Assembly (NCBI GenBank): GCA_001311805.1
Contig: BBCA01000016.1
Span: 1-60,386, forward strand
Source: Lentibacillus juripiscarius JCM 12147
GTDB taxonomy: Bacteria > Bacillota > Bacilli > Bacillales_D > Amphibacillaceae
Direction of reading: 5' to 3'
DNA length: 60,386 nucleotides
A program made the position numbers and the translations under genes. Each line of letters opens with the position of its first letter. The stretch's first letter is position 1. This document shows positions 30,201 through 40,415 of this stretch, in pieces. The notes beneath the pieces were generated by a model, which was not told the origin of the DNA, ran no database searches, and saw nothing but the letters and a program-made list of their open reading frames with translations.

Positions 30201-30227
30201 ATAGGACAATCTGCACATGTCATATGG
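30201..30227 (+). promoter_or_regulatory. Conserved upstream motif of ParB-like gene 2
   Basis: ATAGGACAATCTGCACATGT followed by CATATGG; matches the block at 22568-22591. The 300 bp before it (29903-30200) are AT-rich and hold no recognised gene. Confidence 0.55.
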
Positions 30228-30245
30228 TCTACTGAGGTGAAGAAT

Positions 30246-31043
30246 ATGACAACCAAGGCTGTGGTTATCTGTCCACAAAACATTTCAACCTATTATATGG
30301 ATGAGAATATGAGCGAAGAAAGAGCGCAAACCATTATTCAAGCGGAAAATGCCAAGAAAGATAGGATTATTTCACTTGTAGCAGAAAAAGTAGGGAAAGA
30401 TCAATACATACTAATTGAGAAGTTTGAGTATTTTGCAGCCCTCAAGAAAATTGAACCATACAGGCGTCAACCCTGTCTTATCTATCCCGGAATCAGCGAT
30501 ATGGAGCGTCTTATTCATATTATCAAGGTAAGCATCCCCTTGGAAAAAGGTATGAGCTGGTGGTTTAAAAATAAGTATGTCATGAGATTGATCGAGGTTC
30601 ATAATCTGACTCCGAGCATGATTTCAAGCGCAACTGGCCTTGATCTCCCAATAATTAAACGATACATACCTGATAGTCGAATTCCCAAGAACATTTGGGA
30701 CATTGGCAGCCAAGTGGGAGCAAAGACAGTCCTTGAAAAAATAGCCCGTTCTACGGTGATTCCCAACGAAGTAAAGTTCCTGCTATATGAACATGCTATT
30801 GAGGAAAAAGACAGTGCCTACAAACTAACTGGTCCGAAATTTGATCTTATGAAAACATTTTTCTCTTCCTGTCACTTACCTGACTACTTTCTGGCGGATC
30901 CTGCTAGGCTTAAGCAGCTTATCAATCAACTCATCGTAACGAACTTTGGGTTGGAAAAACGTATGATGAAATTATTAGATTCTTTTTTAGATGATGGATG
31001 GAGAAGCACTTTGTCACGAACATTATTCCTTCCAAAGCCGTGA
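30246..31043 (+). CDS. ParB-like protein with central helix-turn-helix, paralogue 2
   Basis: 265 residues, intact. A ParB-like segment (GKDQYILIEKFEYFAALKKI), then HTH-like NLTPSMISSATGLDLPIIKR (compare YTIDDLSVFLSRSNEVIKRY in the paralogue at 22619). The C-terminal half is helical. ATG 30246 with GAGGTGA 5 bases upstream; a GTG at 30237 is also in frame. No transfer or partition genes are adjacent. Function unknown; the HTH suggests DNA binding. Confidence 0.6.
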   Translation: MTTKAVVICPQNISTYYMDENMSEERAQTIIQAENAKKDRIISLVAEKVGKDQYILIEKFEYFAALKKIEPYRRQPCLIYPGISDMERLIHIIKVSIPLEKGMSWWFKNKYVMRLIEVHNLTPSMISSATGLDLPIIKRYIPDSRIPKNIWDIGSQVGAKTVLEKIARSTVIPNEVKFLLYEHAIEEKDSAYKLTGPKFDLMKTFFSSCHLPDYFLADPARLKQLINQLIVTNFGLEKRMMKLLDSFLDDGWRSTLSRTLFLPKP

Positions 31044-31118
31044 CCGCTTATAACTATTCTTTGAAACAACCAATGGCCTAGATTATATTCTGAACCCAGC
31101 ACCTATCGTTACCCACCA

Positions 31119-31161
31119 AGAAAAGTGTCATGCGAAACAGTTGTCGTGCATTATGACAAAC
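31119..31161. repeat. Decayed H1 hairpin
   Basis: AAGAAAAGTGTCATGCGAAA, then TTATGACAAAC: partial match to the H1 modules at 45070, 45541 and elsewhere. It is followed by an H2 module and a REP-1 copy. Confidence 0.45.
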
Positions 31162-31190
31162 ATTAATTTTTTCACACCAATGAAAAAGAA

Positions 31191-31229
31191 CACACAAAAA
31201 GCTGCCAATTCCATCGAACCAGCAGCTCC
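31191..31229. repeat. H2 hairpin module
   Basis: CACACAAAAAGCTGCCAATT, then CCATCGAACCAGCAGCTCCT; stem AGCTGC/GCAGCT. It precedes REP-1 at 31260 and could also act as a weak terminator for the ParB-like gene. Confidence 0.6.
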
Positions 31230-31259
31230 TTCGTAATACATTCACCCGATATAACATCA

Positions 31260-31288
31260 TTCGACAAATTCGGGTGGTGACAGGCACC
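31260..31288 (+). repeat. REP-1 copy overlapping the LCP gene stop
   Basis: TTCGACAAATTCGGG then TGGTGACAGGCACC; its last base is the third base of the LCP gene's TAG stop (minus strand). Confidence 0.95.
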
Positions 31289-32219
31289 TAAGCCCCAAAC
31301 TCCACAATCATCTCGTGCACTTTCGCAACCTCTTCATCTGACATCTGCTGATAGTATATGCCGCCAATCCTGGTGCCCTGCCGGCCATTTGATAGGTGCT
31401 GATGTCCTTGCGAGCACTGCGGTAATTAGACGCGAGGTCACGCATATCAGCAAATTTCATATTAGTCACCATATTATTACCCAGCACGTCCATAATGCCG
31501 TCAATCTTATTAACAACATTCAAATTGGCGCCTTCTCGGATAATGCCTTCAATCACTTGACGCTGACGTTCATTCCGCCCCAGGTCGCCTCGTGGATCCT
31601 CCTTGCGCATCCGGACATAGTCTAATGCTTTGTCCCCGTTCAGCTGCAGTTCACCAGCGTCAAATGTATGGCCACCCTGTGTGAATGCTCGGTCATTGGT
31701 AACAGTAATTCCACCAACCGCATCCACCAACTGCTGGAGACCTTGCATGTTCATACGCACGTAGTAGTCCAGATCGATGTCCAAGAAGTTCTCGACCGTC
31801 GCGACGGACATCTCACTGCCCCCAAAAGCATAGGAATGGTTAATCTTATCCATCGTTCCTCTGCCGATAATTTTCGTGCGTGTGTCACGCGGAATGCTGA
31901 CAAGCTGCATTTGGTTATTATTCGGATCCAATGTCATAACAATCATCGTGTCCGAACGGCCTTTATCATAGGCACGTTCATCAACGCCAAGCAGCAGGAT
32001 ATTAATCGGCTCTTTCTTCTCCACTTTTTGCTTCGTTATGTCGACATCAATACCGTCAATCGGCTTGTGCAACTTAGTGTCCACCGTACTCTGGACATTG
32101 TGCAGAATGGAATAGGCATACGCACTCCCGCCACCGATCACGAGAATGACGGCAATGACCGTAATCCATATCCACTTTTTCTTCTTGCCTGTTTTATGTT
32201 TACCTTGCCGTGTCGCCAT
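31288..32219 (-). CDS. LytR-CpsA-Psr family cell-wall glycopolymer transferase
   Basis: Membrane-anchored enzyme that attaches teichoic acid or similar polymers to peptidoglycan. Short basic N-terminus, one transmembrane helix (WITVIAVILVIGGGSAYAYS), then the LCP domain: NILLLGVDERAYDKGRSDTM, VSIPRDTRTKIIGRG, MDKINHSYAFGG, ALDYVRMRKEDPRGDLGRNE. The conserved arginines and aspartates are present. One shift near 31375 hides the end, which is recovered as MSDEEVAKVHEMIVEFGA with a TAG at 31288. ATG at 32219 behind GGGAGTGAG. Monocistronic. Confidence 0.93.
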
Positions 32220-32423
32220 GAACTCACTCCCATTACTGCTGTTACTTTTAAGGATAAGCTAACTTTCACGTGTCATGTCATGTATGCTATTTCGTAAAAG
32301 GGGCCCTCTCTTAGCCAAGACGCCCCTAGTTATTCTACCTACTTTATCCACAATACCTATAAGACTATTATACTATATTTCCGCAATAATTTTAATAAAA
32401 ATATAACATTCATGACCGTTTTT

Positions 32424-32508
32424 TCTATAATCGACTGCCAAATGGAAAGAAGTGTCACGCAAAACCTGTACATGACACTTTTTCCTTTCTGGATTCGATT
32501 GTAATAGT
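32424..32508. repeat. H1 hairpin module
   Basis: ATAATCGACTGCCA, arms AGAAGTGTCACG / CATGACACTTTTT, then GATTCGATTGTAATAG. It precedes REP-1 at 32546 by 37 bp. The 390 bp between the LCP and MFS genes hold only this composite. Confidence 0.8.
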
Positions 32509-32545
32509 AAATTAACTAGCGAGGGCTTGAATTCGTTCGACAGTA

Positions 32546-32574
32546 TTCGACAAAATCCGGGCGGTGACAGGCAC
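32546..32574 (+). repeat. REP-1 copy
   Basis: TTCGACAAAATCCGGG then CGGTGACAGGCAC, preceded by an ATTCGTTCGACAG half-repeat; right part of the H1 composite. Confidence 0.9.
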
Positions 32575-32603
32575 TCCAGCAGCCCCCAGTCACCCTACCC
32601 TAC

Positions 32604-33998
32604 CTACTCCTGGCAACCTCCTTCTTTTTCTAAAAATAGAGAGAGGAACAATCCCGTCATGGCAAGCAAAAAGGCGACGAAAAGGCAGTTTTCACGCCGG
32701 TCAGGTACTCAGGCGGCTGTATTTCAGATCCGGACCCAACGCTGCTGATAAAAGAAATAATAAACGTCAATCCGAGTGATCCTCCAAATTGGCGGGCCGT
32801 ATTGATAACCGCTGTCCCATGAGGAATCAGCTCATCAGGCAAAGAATTGATACCAGTAGTCATGATAGGCATATTAATCAATGCCACACCACCCATGGAA
32901 ATCATGAATAAAACCATCGTAATAGCGAAAGGCGTATCGAGATCAAGAATAAAATGAAACCCAAGTGTGCTTAAACTGAGCAAAACAAAGCCAATAATCG
33001 CAATGATTTTGCCACCGTATTTATCAAACAACCTTCCTGCAAACAGGGACATGACGGCGAGTGTCAAGGCACCAGGCATCACAATCAGTCCACCATAATA
33101 AGCTGAAAACTGCTGAGCGTTCTGCACATACATCGGCAAAATCGTCTCAGTAGATATGAGCAAACTGAACGAAAGGATGGAAACAAACGCAACAAGTGCA
33201 AAAACAGGTACTTTAAGCACACGAAGTTCCAAAATCGGTGTCGCGAGCCGCAGCTGCCGAACCACAAATAAAGCCAGAGCCAAGGCGCCGGAAATCAGAC
33301 TGGCAAGCGTGACCACATCAGCCAATCCTGCCTCCTCCAGTTTATTGAATCCGTAAAGCATGCCGCCAAAACCAACCGTTGACAATAAAATGGATAAGCT
33401 ATCAATGTCTGTTTTTCGCTGCTCGGTAATATTGCGCATAAACAGGAAAACCAAAAGCAAAATACATGCTGCAATCGGAAGGGTTAGCAAGAACAAAGCG
33501 CGCCATTCAAAATACTCAATTAAAAGGCCGGATATAGGCGGACCAATCGCAGGCGCTACGTTAATCACAAGCCCGGCCAGCCCCATCGCATACCCCCTTT
33601 TTCCTTAGGATAAACAAGAAACAAGACCGTCTGCATTAACGGTATCATGATCCCGGAGCCAATTCCCTGAATAACGCGTCCCACTAGCAAGATGGGAAAG
33701 GTAGGTGCAATTAAACCAACCAACGTGCCTATAAAAAACAGGAACAAGGCACTCATCATTAATGTCCTAGTTTGAAACCTATCAATGAAATAAGCCGTTA
33801 TCGGGATAAGAATGGCGGCTGTGATCATAAAACTCGTCGTCAGCCACTGAACATCCGTTGAGTTAATCGAAAACTCATCCATGATTTGTGGAAAAGCCGT
33901 AATGAGCAGAAACTGCGTCAGAACGGATAAAAAGATGCCGACAATGTGATCGCCACCATTAAACGTCTATGTAAGCGTGACAGACTCGTCGAAGTCAT
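32604..33998 (-). CDS. DHA2-type MFS multidrug/compound exporter (EmrB/QacA family), frameshifted
   Basis: Drug:proton antiporter family with 14 predicted helices, about 465 residues. Seen: VQWLTTSFMITAAILIPITA, motif A-like DRFQTRTLMMSALFLFFIGT, GRVIQGIGSGIMIPLMQTV, and NVAPAIGPPISGLLIEYFEW (motif C). Shifts lie near 33910, 33590 and 32690; the last restores the C-terminal helix ending FLEKEGG. The ATG at 33998 has GGAG directly before it, so another start is possible. Substrate unknown; no regulator adjacent. Confidence 0.85.
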
Positions 33999-34159
33999 CT
34001 CCACTGCCCCCTCTGTATGAAACCCCTTATCATCTATCTAAACACTATACTAACATGTAACTTTGAATTTGGAGACCGGGAGTTTTGATTACCGCTGCTA
34101 CTGAGATAAGACGAATGTGGCATCAAAAGGCCCTTCTAACTGTCATTCCATCGACAAAT

Positions 34160-34188
34160 ATGACAAAGTTCGGGTGGTGACAGGCACC
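34160..34188 (+). repeat. REP-1 copy with exact 15-bp end duplication
   Basis: GACAAAGTTCGGG then TGGTGACAGGCACC; ACAGGCACCTTCCCA occurs at 34180-34194 and again at 34195-34209. It lies 8 bp from the monooxygenase stop. Confidence 0.95.
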
Positions 34189-34216
34189 TTCCCAACAGGC
34201 ACCTTCCCACCCAAAC

Positions 34217-35315
34217 TCACATACCTCCAAAAGCCTGGCTGTACCATTGTCCTGATTGCACCATTTGACGTACTTTCTTTAAACGGAGAGATTCATATTT
34301 ATTCAAAGCTTGAACTGCCGCACTTCCTTGTTTACCTTTTGCAACATATTCGCCCAAGACAGCAGCATCTTGTAATGATTCATTAAATCCGCTGGCAGTA
34401 ATCGGTGCCGGCACATGGCCAGCATCTCCAACGAGTGCCATACGCCCGTTCACCAGATTGTCAGGAACGTATTCTTTGATTGGTATGCCTGTAAGATTGC
34501 GTGTTTCAACAGCTTGAAGCGCTGCGGATAACCATGGCTCGGGCACAGATACTTGTTCAGCCAGCTCATTCAGTGTTTTTCCGGAATATCAGGCCCATGC
34601 AAAGAATGCTGTACAACCGTTCCTTCCACGCATCCAAGACGACGCAGCAAATCATTTTGCGTATTATCGTACCAAGTACATCCAATTCGCCGATTCACTG
34701 AATTGAAGGAGCCGTCCTTCCCCTCAATGATAGAACCGATAAAAAGGCCATTGAGCCCATTTAACATCCTAACACTTGGGACATTATTGCCAGGACGAAC
34801 GTTTTTAGGTAAGTCTTTTTCATGGATAGCAGCTAACCACACAAGGTATCCCGCAAATGTGGCATCCGGCTTGTGTGGTGCAACATGCCGCCGTACCACA
34901 CTGCGGTGACCATCCGCACCAATCAAAATATCCCCGCAGATTGTCTCACCCTTATCCGTCACAACCCAAGCCGCGTCATCGTCCTGATGAATCGTTTGAA
35001 CGCGCGTATCATAACGTAAGTCAATTCTAGAATCATCTTGGGCTTCCGATCGCAAACGGGACTCTATAGATGACCAAAACTGTATAGACTTCATTCCGCC
35101 TGAACCGCCTAAAACCAGTTTTTTCAAGAATTTTGCGGTTTTCGTCCGATTAAATACCCCGTCATCAACTTGAAGCCCACCTCCACTACGTCGATCCTCC
35201 CCAGCTTTCTCCAAATGGTCACATGTAATCCTGCCCGCGCAAGTGCAATTCCTGTCATGAGCCCAGAAAGCGATGCACCGACAATGACGGCAGATTCGTC
35301 TATAACGTTTTTCAC
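34217..35315 (-). CDS. FAD-dependent aromatic-ring-type monooxygenase (PHBH/UbiH-like), frameshifted
   Basis: Flavoprotein hydroxylase. FAD-binding N-terminus SAVIVGASLSGLMTGIALARAGLHV (GxGxxG variant GASLSG), the DG motif GDILIGADGHRSVVRR, and the second FAD motif MALVGDAGHVPAPITASG. Reconstructed at about 366 residues with shifts near 35200 and 34560. Start is a GTG at 35315 behind GGGAGGATG. The G-A-S-L-S-G variant also occurs in related hydroxylases of 2,6-dihydroxypyridine type, so the substrate is open. Stands alone. Confidence 0.82.
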
Positions 35316-35690
35316 AAATACATCCTCCCAGTTATTAATGACTAGGTTTAATGAGTGAATTTCGTAATTCACAGCACTCACATGGTGTTTATAACAAAAT
35401 AGAAATACACAATGTTGCAGGGAAAAGGATTCTGGCAAATCCTTAACTTAATTATAGCAAACACTTGAGGGAACTGAAGAATTTTGATTTCCAATATTGC
35501 AAAAAAGTTGAGTATTAATGGATGGCAAGGTTCCATTCCCATCTGCCCCGGAAAAACAACAAGGCATATGTACACCGGGATATACGGTCAAATCGTAGAC
35601 ATTTGGCTGGAGGACATTTCCTTTTTAAATGGACATACAACAAAGGGCTGGCAGCTCTCTGTACTTTTTCTTTGGCATGTTAATTGCGAT
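35316..35690. other. Intergenic region without recognised gene
   Basis: AT-rich upstream DNA of the monooxygenase. From about 35624 (TTAAATGGACATACAACAAAG) it resembles 44143-44175, so the left part of the Uma2 segment duplication begins here with an insertion or deletion. Confidence 0.45.
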
Positions 35691-35707
35691 TAGCATGTCC
35701 GACCATA

Positions 35708-35753
35708 AAAAAATAACCCCTTATATGCTGTGGCAAGCGCAAGGGGTTATTTA
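35708..35753. terminator. Bidirectional terminator-like hairpin
   Basis: AAATAACCCCTT (35711-35722) pairs with AAGGGGTTATTT (35741-35752), with A/T tracts on both sides. Confidence 0.75.
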
Positions 35754-35846
35754 ACTACTCCCATGTGAAACGGATGGGTTCAGCTTCGAGACTAACTTCA
35801 TCTGGTTGTCAGAAGTATACTTCATTTGGGAAGTGATAGGCACACA

Positions 35847-36101
35847 CTATTTGAACAGTCTATTTAGGTTAATTTCAAAAGACGTAATGGTCTTGGAAAT
35901 AGCCACGTCGCCTATATTCATCAAATCAAACTGCACTTCATTATTATGATCTTTGGCATATAGCATTATGTGATTCTTTATGGGGTCAACAATCCAATAT
36001 TCTTTGACGCCATTATTCATATAAAGGTTCAATTTCGTAACCATATCGTGTGACCTGCTTGAAGGACTCAAAATTTCTATAATGAATTCAGGAGGCCCCA
36101 C
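35847..36101 (-). pseudogene. Uma2-family (DUF820) protein, truncated C-terminal copy
   Basis: Only the last 82 residues or so of a Uma2-type PD-(D/E)XK-fold protein: FIIEILSPSSRSHDMVTKLN, LYMNNGVKEYWIVDP, and a C-terminal SFEINLNRLF. The 5' half is missing: at 36101 the homology with the copy at 44334-44895 stops and betaine-binding gene sequence begins. Its GAAATTTTGAGTCC reading (four T) gives the open frame, showing that the five-T version in copy 2 is the frameshifted one. Confidence 0.8.
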
Positions 36102-36112
36102 AAATTAAACAA

Positions 36113-37149
36113 CTAAATGGCTTTTTTCACTTTTTCTGCCACGTCATCAGGAACCCATTTTGTCCAAATATCAGGATGTTTTTTCATCCACCATGTGGCG
36201 GCTTCCTTCGCCTCTGCATCATTTTCATTCATATAGACAAGCGCCTCGTTGGTCAGTTCATTGCTTGTTTGATAATTTTCAAGGAATTTGACGATATCTG
36301 GCGCCGTTTCTTCTAACTTTGCATTGATGGCAATCGGAACATCCTGGTCTGGAAACGCCGTGCCATAATTTTTATTCCAAGTCTCAGCATCATAATCCGG
36401 CTCCTCGAGCAGCGTCATATCATATTTTCCTAACACCCAGCTTGGTGAATAAGCATAACCGACCCAAGCTTCCCCCGCTTCATAAGCCTTCGTCAATGAC
36501 ACATTCAAACCAGTACCTGAGCCCGGATCCACATACTCGAAGGTTTCAGAAAGATTATACGTCTTCATTTTTTGCTGAAACGGCTTCGCAGCCCCCCACA
36601 TAGAAGGCGCACCAATTATCTGCCCTTTACTCTTATTGGAAGACTTTTTGAACAGATCCTTATATTTCGGTAAATCTTTGACGGATTTCAAATCTGGTGC
36701 CACGGGCTTAATACCACGTTCCTTGTCGCCCTCAATAACATATGTAGGGACAAATAACCGCGTTTGGTATCACCGAAGTTCACACCAACCTGTTTGACTT
36801 TTCCATCGTCGAGTGCCTTATCATAGGCATCCCCCATCTTATCTCCCCATATTTCCATCGTCACATCAATATCACCATTTTCCAATCCCTTTAAGCCAAT
36901 CGACATCGATGCGGTAGTCACTTCCGTTTGATAACCATATCCTTCTTCCAAGACTGTAGCTGCTACCTGATTGTGGAAGCGAATACTGTTCCAGCCCAGA
37001 TCAGAAAACACAATTTTTTCTTTCGTATCTTTGCTATCATCATTTCCACTGGTAGCATTCGTTTCTGACCCACAGGCCGCTAATAGTACAACCGCAAAAA
37101 CTGACACGTACAATAATATAGGCTGAAGCGTTTTGATCCATTTAAACAT
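36113..37149 (-). CDS. Glycine betaine/quaternary-amine ABC binding lipoprotein (OpuAC-like)
   Basis: About 345 residues. Signal peptide with lipobox VLLAAC, then the ligand domain: FSDLGWNSIRFHNQVAATVL, DVTMEIWGDKMGDAY, GAPSMWGAAKPFQQKM, YVDPGSGTGLNVSLTKAYEA, WVGYAYSPSWVLGKYDM. Tryptophan-rich betaine-binding pattern. One shift near 36710. The ATG at 37149 has AAAGGATG upstream. It lies directly downstream of the catabolic operon (37275-41868) on the same strand and may supply that pathway's substrate. No ATPase or permease adjacent. Confidence 0.85.
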
Positions 37150-37228
37150 TAAAAGACATCATCCTTTACATGAGTATTAGTTTCATTGAAAAATATCCTA
37201 GGGAACGGCCAGGCGTTATTCGACATAT

Positions 37229-37258
37229 TTCGACTAAATTCGGGTAGTGACAGGCACC
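37229..37258 (+). repeat. REP-1 copy with exact 15-bp end duplication, overlapping a stop codon
   Basis: TTCGACTAAATTCGGG then TAGTGACAGGCACC; ACAGGCACCGCTAAA at 37250-37264 and 37265-37279. The reductase gene's TAG (37275-37277) lies inside the second unit. Confidence 0.95.
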
Positions 37259-37274
37259 GCTAAAACAGGCACCG

Positions 37275-38502
37275 CTAAAACATACGCGGTACTTTTTTCA
37301 ATGCTACACTTTCATCTGCCAACGCCTCTGGATCGACAGCTTTTTGCTGCTGAATCATTCGTCTTACGGGCAAGGCGTTTTTTCGGCTGGTTGGCAAGGA
37401 ATGCGGCTTGAGCGATATTCTGATCATCCAGGTATAAGTAAGTAAACGCATTCGAGTCGATCGAGCCCCGCAAAACGGTTTTGGACCATTGCGTTGCATG
37501 GCCGAAATATTGGAACCGGCTGCCGTGTTGGTCCGACCAGAAATACGGTGTATACGAATAGGGTGCCGATTGCGAATGTATCATATTTTGGGCGACAATC
37601 TTGGCATGGTTGACGGCATGATCCCAATGTTCCACATGAATGGGTACCCCGTTGTAAGGCCATACCGTACAGTCCCCCGCAGCATAAATGTCAGGGATCG
37701 ATGTTTCACCGTATTCATTAACAACATAACCGCCTTCTGCCTGTAATTGTGGGTGCGACAACGTCGTATTCGGTGTTACCCCCACTCCTATCATGACCGC
37801 TTGACACGGAATCCGCCGTCCCCCAGCTGTTACCGCTTCCTCAACGGTTGTTTCCCCGTTAAACTGTGTGATCGAATCGCCGGTAATCACCTCGACACCG
37901 TTACGTCGATGCATATCCAGCAAATATTCCGATACTTCCCGGCCAATGATTGCCTCCATCGGGTACGAGGACCTTTCCACAATCGTTACGTTCATTCCCA
38001 ACTGTTTCAGCGAAGAAGCCAGTTCAGCCCCAATAAAACCGGCCCCAATAATAACGACTTCCTTCACATGTTGCATATGTTGTTTCATGGCTATAGCATC
38101 AGCCATCGTTCGTAAGTAAAAAATTCCTTGAAGGTCATCGCCCGTGATCGACAATGTGCGTAATTTCGATCCTGTCGCGAGCAAGAGTTTGTCCCATTCA
38201 TAGGAGGAACCATCTTTAGTATCGATGGTTTTACGAACGGGATCGATGGCAACTACCTCCATACCAAGCTTCAAATCTATGTCCAATCTTTCATAAGTCC
38301 CGGGATCCCGTAATAGCATACTTGCTTTATCGGTCTCCCCGGTTATCCATTCCTTCGATAAAGGCGGGCGGTCATAAGGCATCTCTTTGTCACAGTCCAT
38401 CAGCACAATCCGCCCTTGATACCCTTCTTTACGCAAGCTTTCAGCGGCATGCACGCCTGCAATACCAGCTCCGATAATAACCGTTGTATGTTCAACAGAC
38501 AA
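37275..38502 (-). CDS. FAD/NAD(P)-dependent ferredoxin reductase (rhodocoxin/putidaredoxin reductase-like)
   Basis: Electron-transfer flavoprotein that passes NAD(P)H electrons to a Rieske or ferredoxin partner. Seen: FAD motif TTVIIGAGIAGVHAAESLRK, YDRPPLSKEWITGE, ATGSKLRTL, NAD motif VVIIGAGFIGAELASSLKQL, and IYAAGDCTVWP. C-terminal YTPYFWSDQHGSRFQYFGHA is typical of dioxygenase reductases. About 409 residues with a shift near 37400-37440. A TTG at 38502 follows AAGGGGATG and lies 5 bases after the Rieske stop, so coupled. Partner is probably the adjacent Rieske ferredoxin. Confidence 0.88.
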
Positions 38503-38506
38503 CTTA

Positions 38507-38857
38507 TCATCCCCTTCCCTTGCTGACCCATACGGATCCGTCAGCCTCGATCGCCTCATAAACTTGTAGCGGGGTTTCCGCCGGCCCTTCCAGCACGGAC
38601 CCGTCACGAATATCGAAACAGGCAAAATGCAGCGGACACGTCAGACACGTTCCATCCAACTCACCGTCGGCCAGCTCAGCATGCGCATGCGTACAGATTC
38701 CTTGTGTGGCATACACGTTTCCATCACCCCGGCCGACAACAATTATCTCCGTTTCTGTTTCACATTCAATCAGATCACCTTCTTCAAGCTCCGAACTTGA
38801 ACAGACATACATATACGAATCATCTAAAACGAGATTGGACCCTTCTAAATGTGGCAT
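38507..38857 (-). CDS. Rieske-type [2Fe-2S] ferredoxin
   Basis: 116 residues, intact. Cluster ligands are in CTHAHAELADGELDG and CPLHFACFD (Cys-x-His ... Cys-x2-His). Small soluble Rieske ferredoxins carry electrons from a flavin reductase to a ring-hydroxylating or N-demethylating oxygenase. The reductase gene is immediately downstream. ATG at 38857 (MPHLEG) behind GGGGTGA; the frame extends to 38878. Confidence 0.92.
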   Translation of the reverse strand: MPHLEGSNLVLDDSYMYVCSSSELEEGDLIECETETEIIVVGRGDGNVYATQGICTHAHAELADGELDGTCLTCPLHFACFDIRDGSVLEGPAETPLQVYEAIEADGSVWVSKGRG

Positions 38858-38923
38858 TTCTATCACCCCGTTTTTCATTCTTTTTTCTCGTACGCTTGTT
38901 TGCCAAAAGCAATAACCTATGAG

Positions 38924-40386
38924 TTAAAACCAGTTTACTGGTTCCGGCTTCAGGTTTTGAAATATATGCTTCGTTTCCTGATATTCTTCCAGTCCCGTTT
39001 TGCCGAGTTCACGGCCGACCCCCGACTGTTTGTAACCGCCCCATGGTGCATGCGGGAAGTATAGGTTCACGTCGTTGATCCAGACAGTACCCATCCGCAT
39101 TTTCCGGACACAGCGTTCAGCTTTGTCAATATCATTGGTGAAAACACCGCCGGAAAGGCCGTAAATGGAATCGTTCGCAAGGCGGACTGCTTCTGCCTCG
39201 GTCGAAAATTTTTCCACGGTAATAACCGGGCCGAAGCCTTCATCCTGCACAACACGCATATCCGTCGTGCACCCCGTCAATACGGTCGGCAAATAGAAAA
39301 ATCCTTTTTGCAGCTCCGGATCGTCAGGATAATCACCGCCGACAGCAACCGTGGCACCTTCTTTTTTACCATTTTCAACATAATGGGCCACTTTATTTAA
39401 ATGTTCCTTAGAAATGAGCGGCCCCATTTGGGTTGATTCATCAAAACCGCTGCCAAGCTTAATGTTCTTCACTCGGTCGACAAGCTTATTGACAAAGTCA
39501 TCGTGAATACGTTCTTCTACCATCAGACGGGTGCCTGCAGAACAGATTTGCCCGGCATGGAAAAACACCGCATTCATCGCCTGGTCGACAGCTGTTTCAA
39601 AATCAGCATCGGCAAAGACAATATTCGGATTTTTACCGCCAAGTTCCAATGCCAGATTTTTACATTGGAGCTTGCAGCCTGCATAATCCGTTTGCCTGTT
39701 TCAATTCCGCCTGTGAATGAAATCAGATCGACATCATTATTCGCAGACAGCTCAGCACCAACGGAATCACCGGGGCCAAGCACCAGATTGACAACACCTG
39801 CAGGAACGCCAGCTTCTTCCATTAATTCAAAAACTTTGACCGACGTCAGCGGCGTAATTTCACTCGGTTTCATAACGAGTGTGTTCCCCGCCGCCAGTGC
39901 CGGTGCCAACTTCCAAGAAGCCTGCAGCAATGGGTAGTTCCATGGCGTTATTTGACCACAGACGCCGACAGGTTCATGGACCACCCTGCTGGTTGAATGT
40001 GGAATAGGCGAATCGATTATCTCCCCGCCGTCCTTGTCCACCATTTCAGCAAAGTAACGGAAAACACCGGCGATATCATCCATGTCACCACGGCTTTCCT
40101 CCACGGTTTTACCGGTGTCGAGTGATTCGAGCTCAGCCAATTCTTCGTGGTCTCGCTCGATCAGTTCAGCAATGGTACGAACAACCTTTCCGCGCTCAGC
40201 AGCAGGGATGCCGGCCCACGCCGCCTGGTCAAAAGCCTCCCGAGCTGCCGCAATCGCAAATCTCGCATCCTGCTCATTGCCTTCCGCTGCCGTTGCAATG
40301 ACTTCCTGATTGTAAGGATTTATAATTTCTCTTGTTTCGCCGGAACTGGATTCTACCCATTCGCCGTTCATAAACATCTTTTTCAT
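38924..40386 (-). CDS. Aldehyde dehydrogenase, betaine-aldehyde dehydrogenase (GbsA)-like
   Basis: NAD(P)-dependent oxidation of an aldehyde to the acid. Seen: N-terminal FMNGEWVESSSGETREIINP, GQITPWNYPLLQASWKLAPA (cofactor and Asn), FTGGIETGKRIM, general base in LELGGKNPNIVF, nucleophile in FFHAGQICSAGTR. The C-terminus LKPEPVNWF resembles GbsA. About 488 residues with one shift near 39660. With betaine-binding proteins nearby, betaine aldehyde or a similar amino-aldehyde is a reasonable substrate, but the amidohydrolase/Rieske context suggests a wider catabolic route. Confidence 0.88.
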
Positions 40387-40415
40387 ACGTTCACCTCACG
40401 CATCCTCTGGCAGAT

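Larger units (their letters stand above)
35695..36101. repeat. Uma2-bearing segment, copy 1
   Basis: Begins ATGTCCGACCATAA and ends AGGAGGCCCCAC. Nearly identical to 44180-44590 over about 400 bp, including a terminator, a GGGAAGTGATAGGCAC REP-like motif (35829-35844) and the 3' part of a Uma2 gene. Confidence 0.9.
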
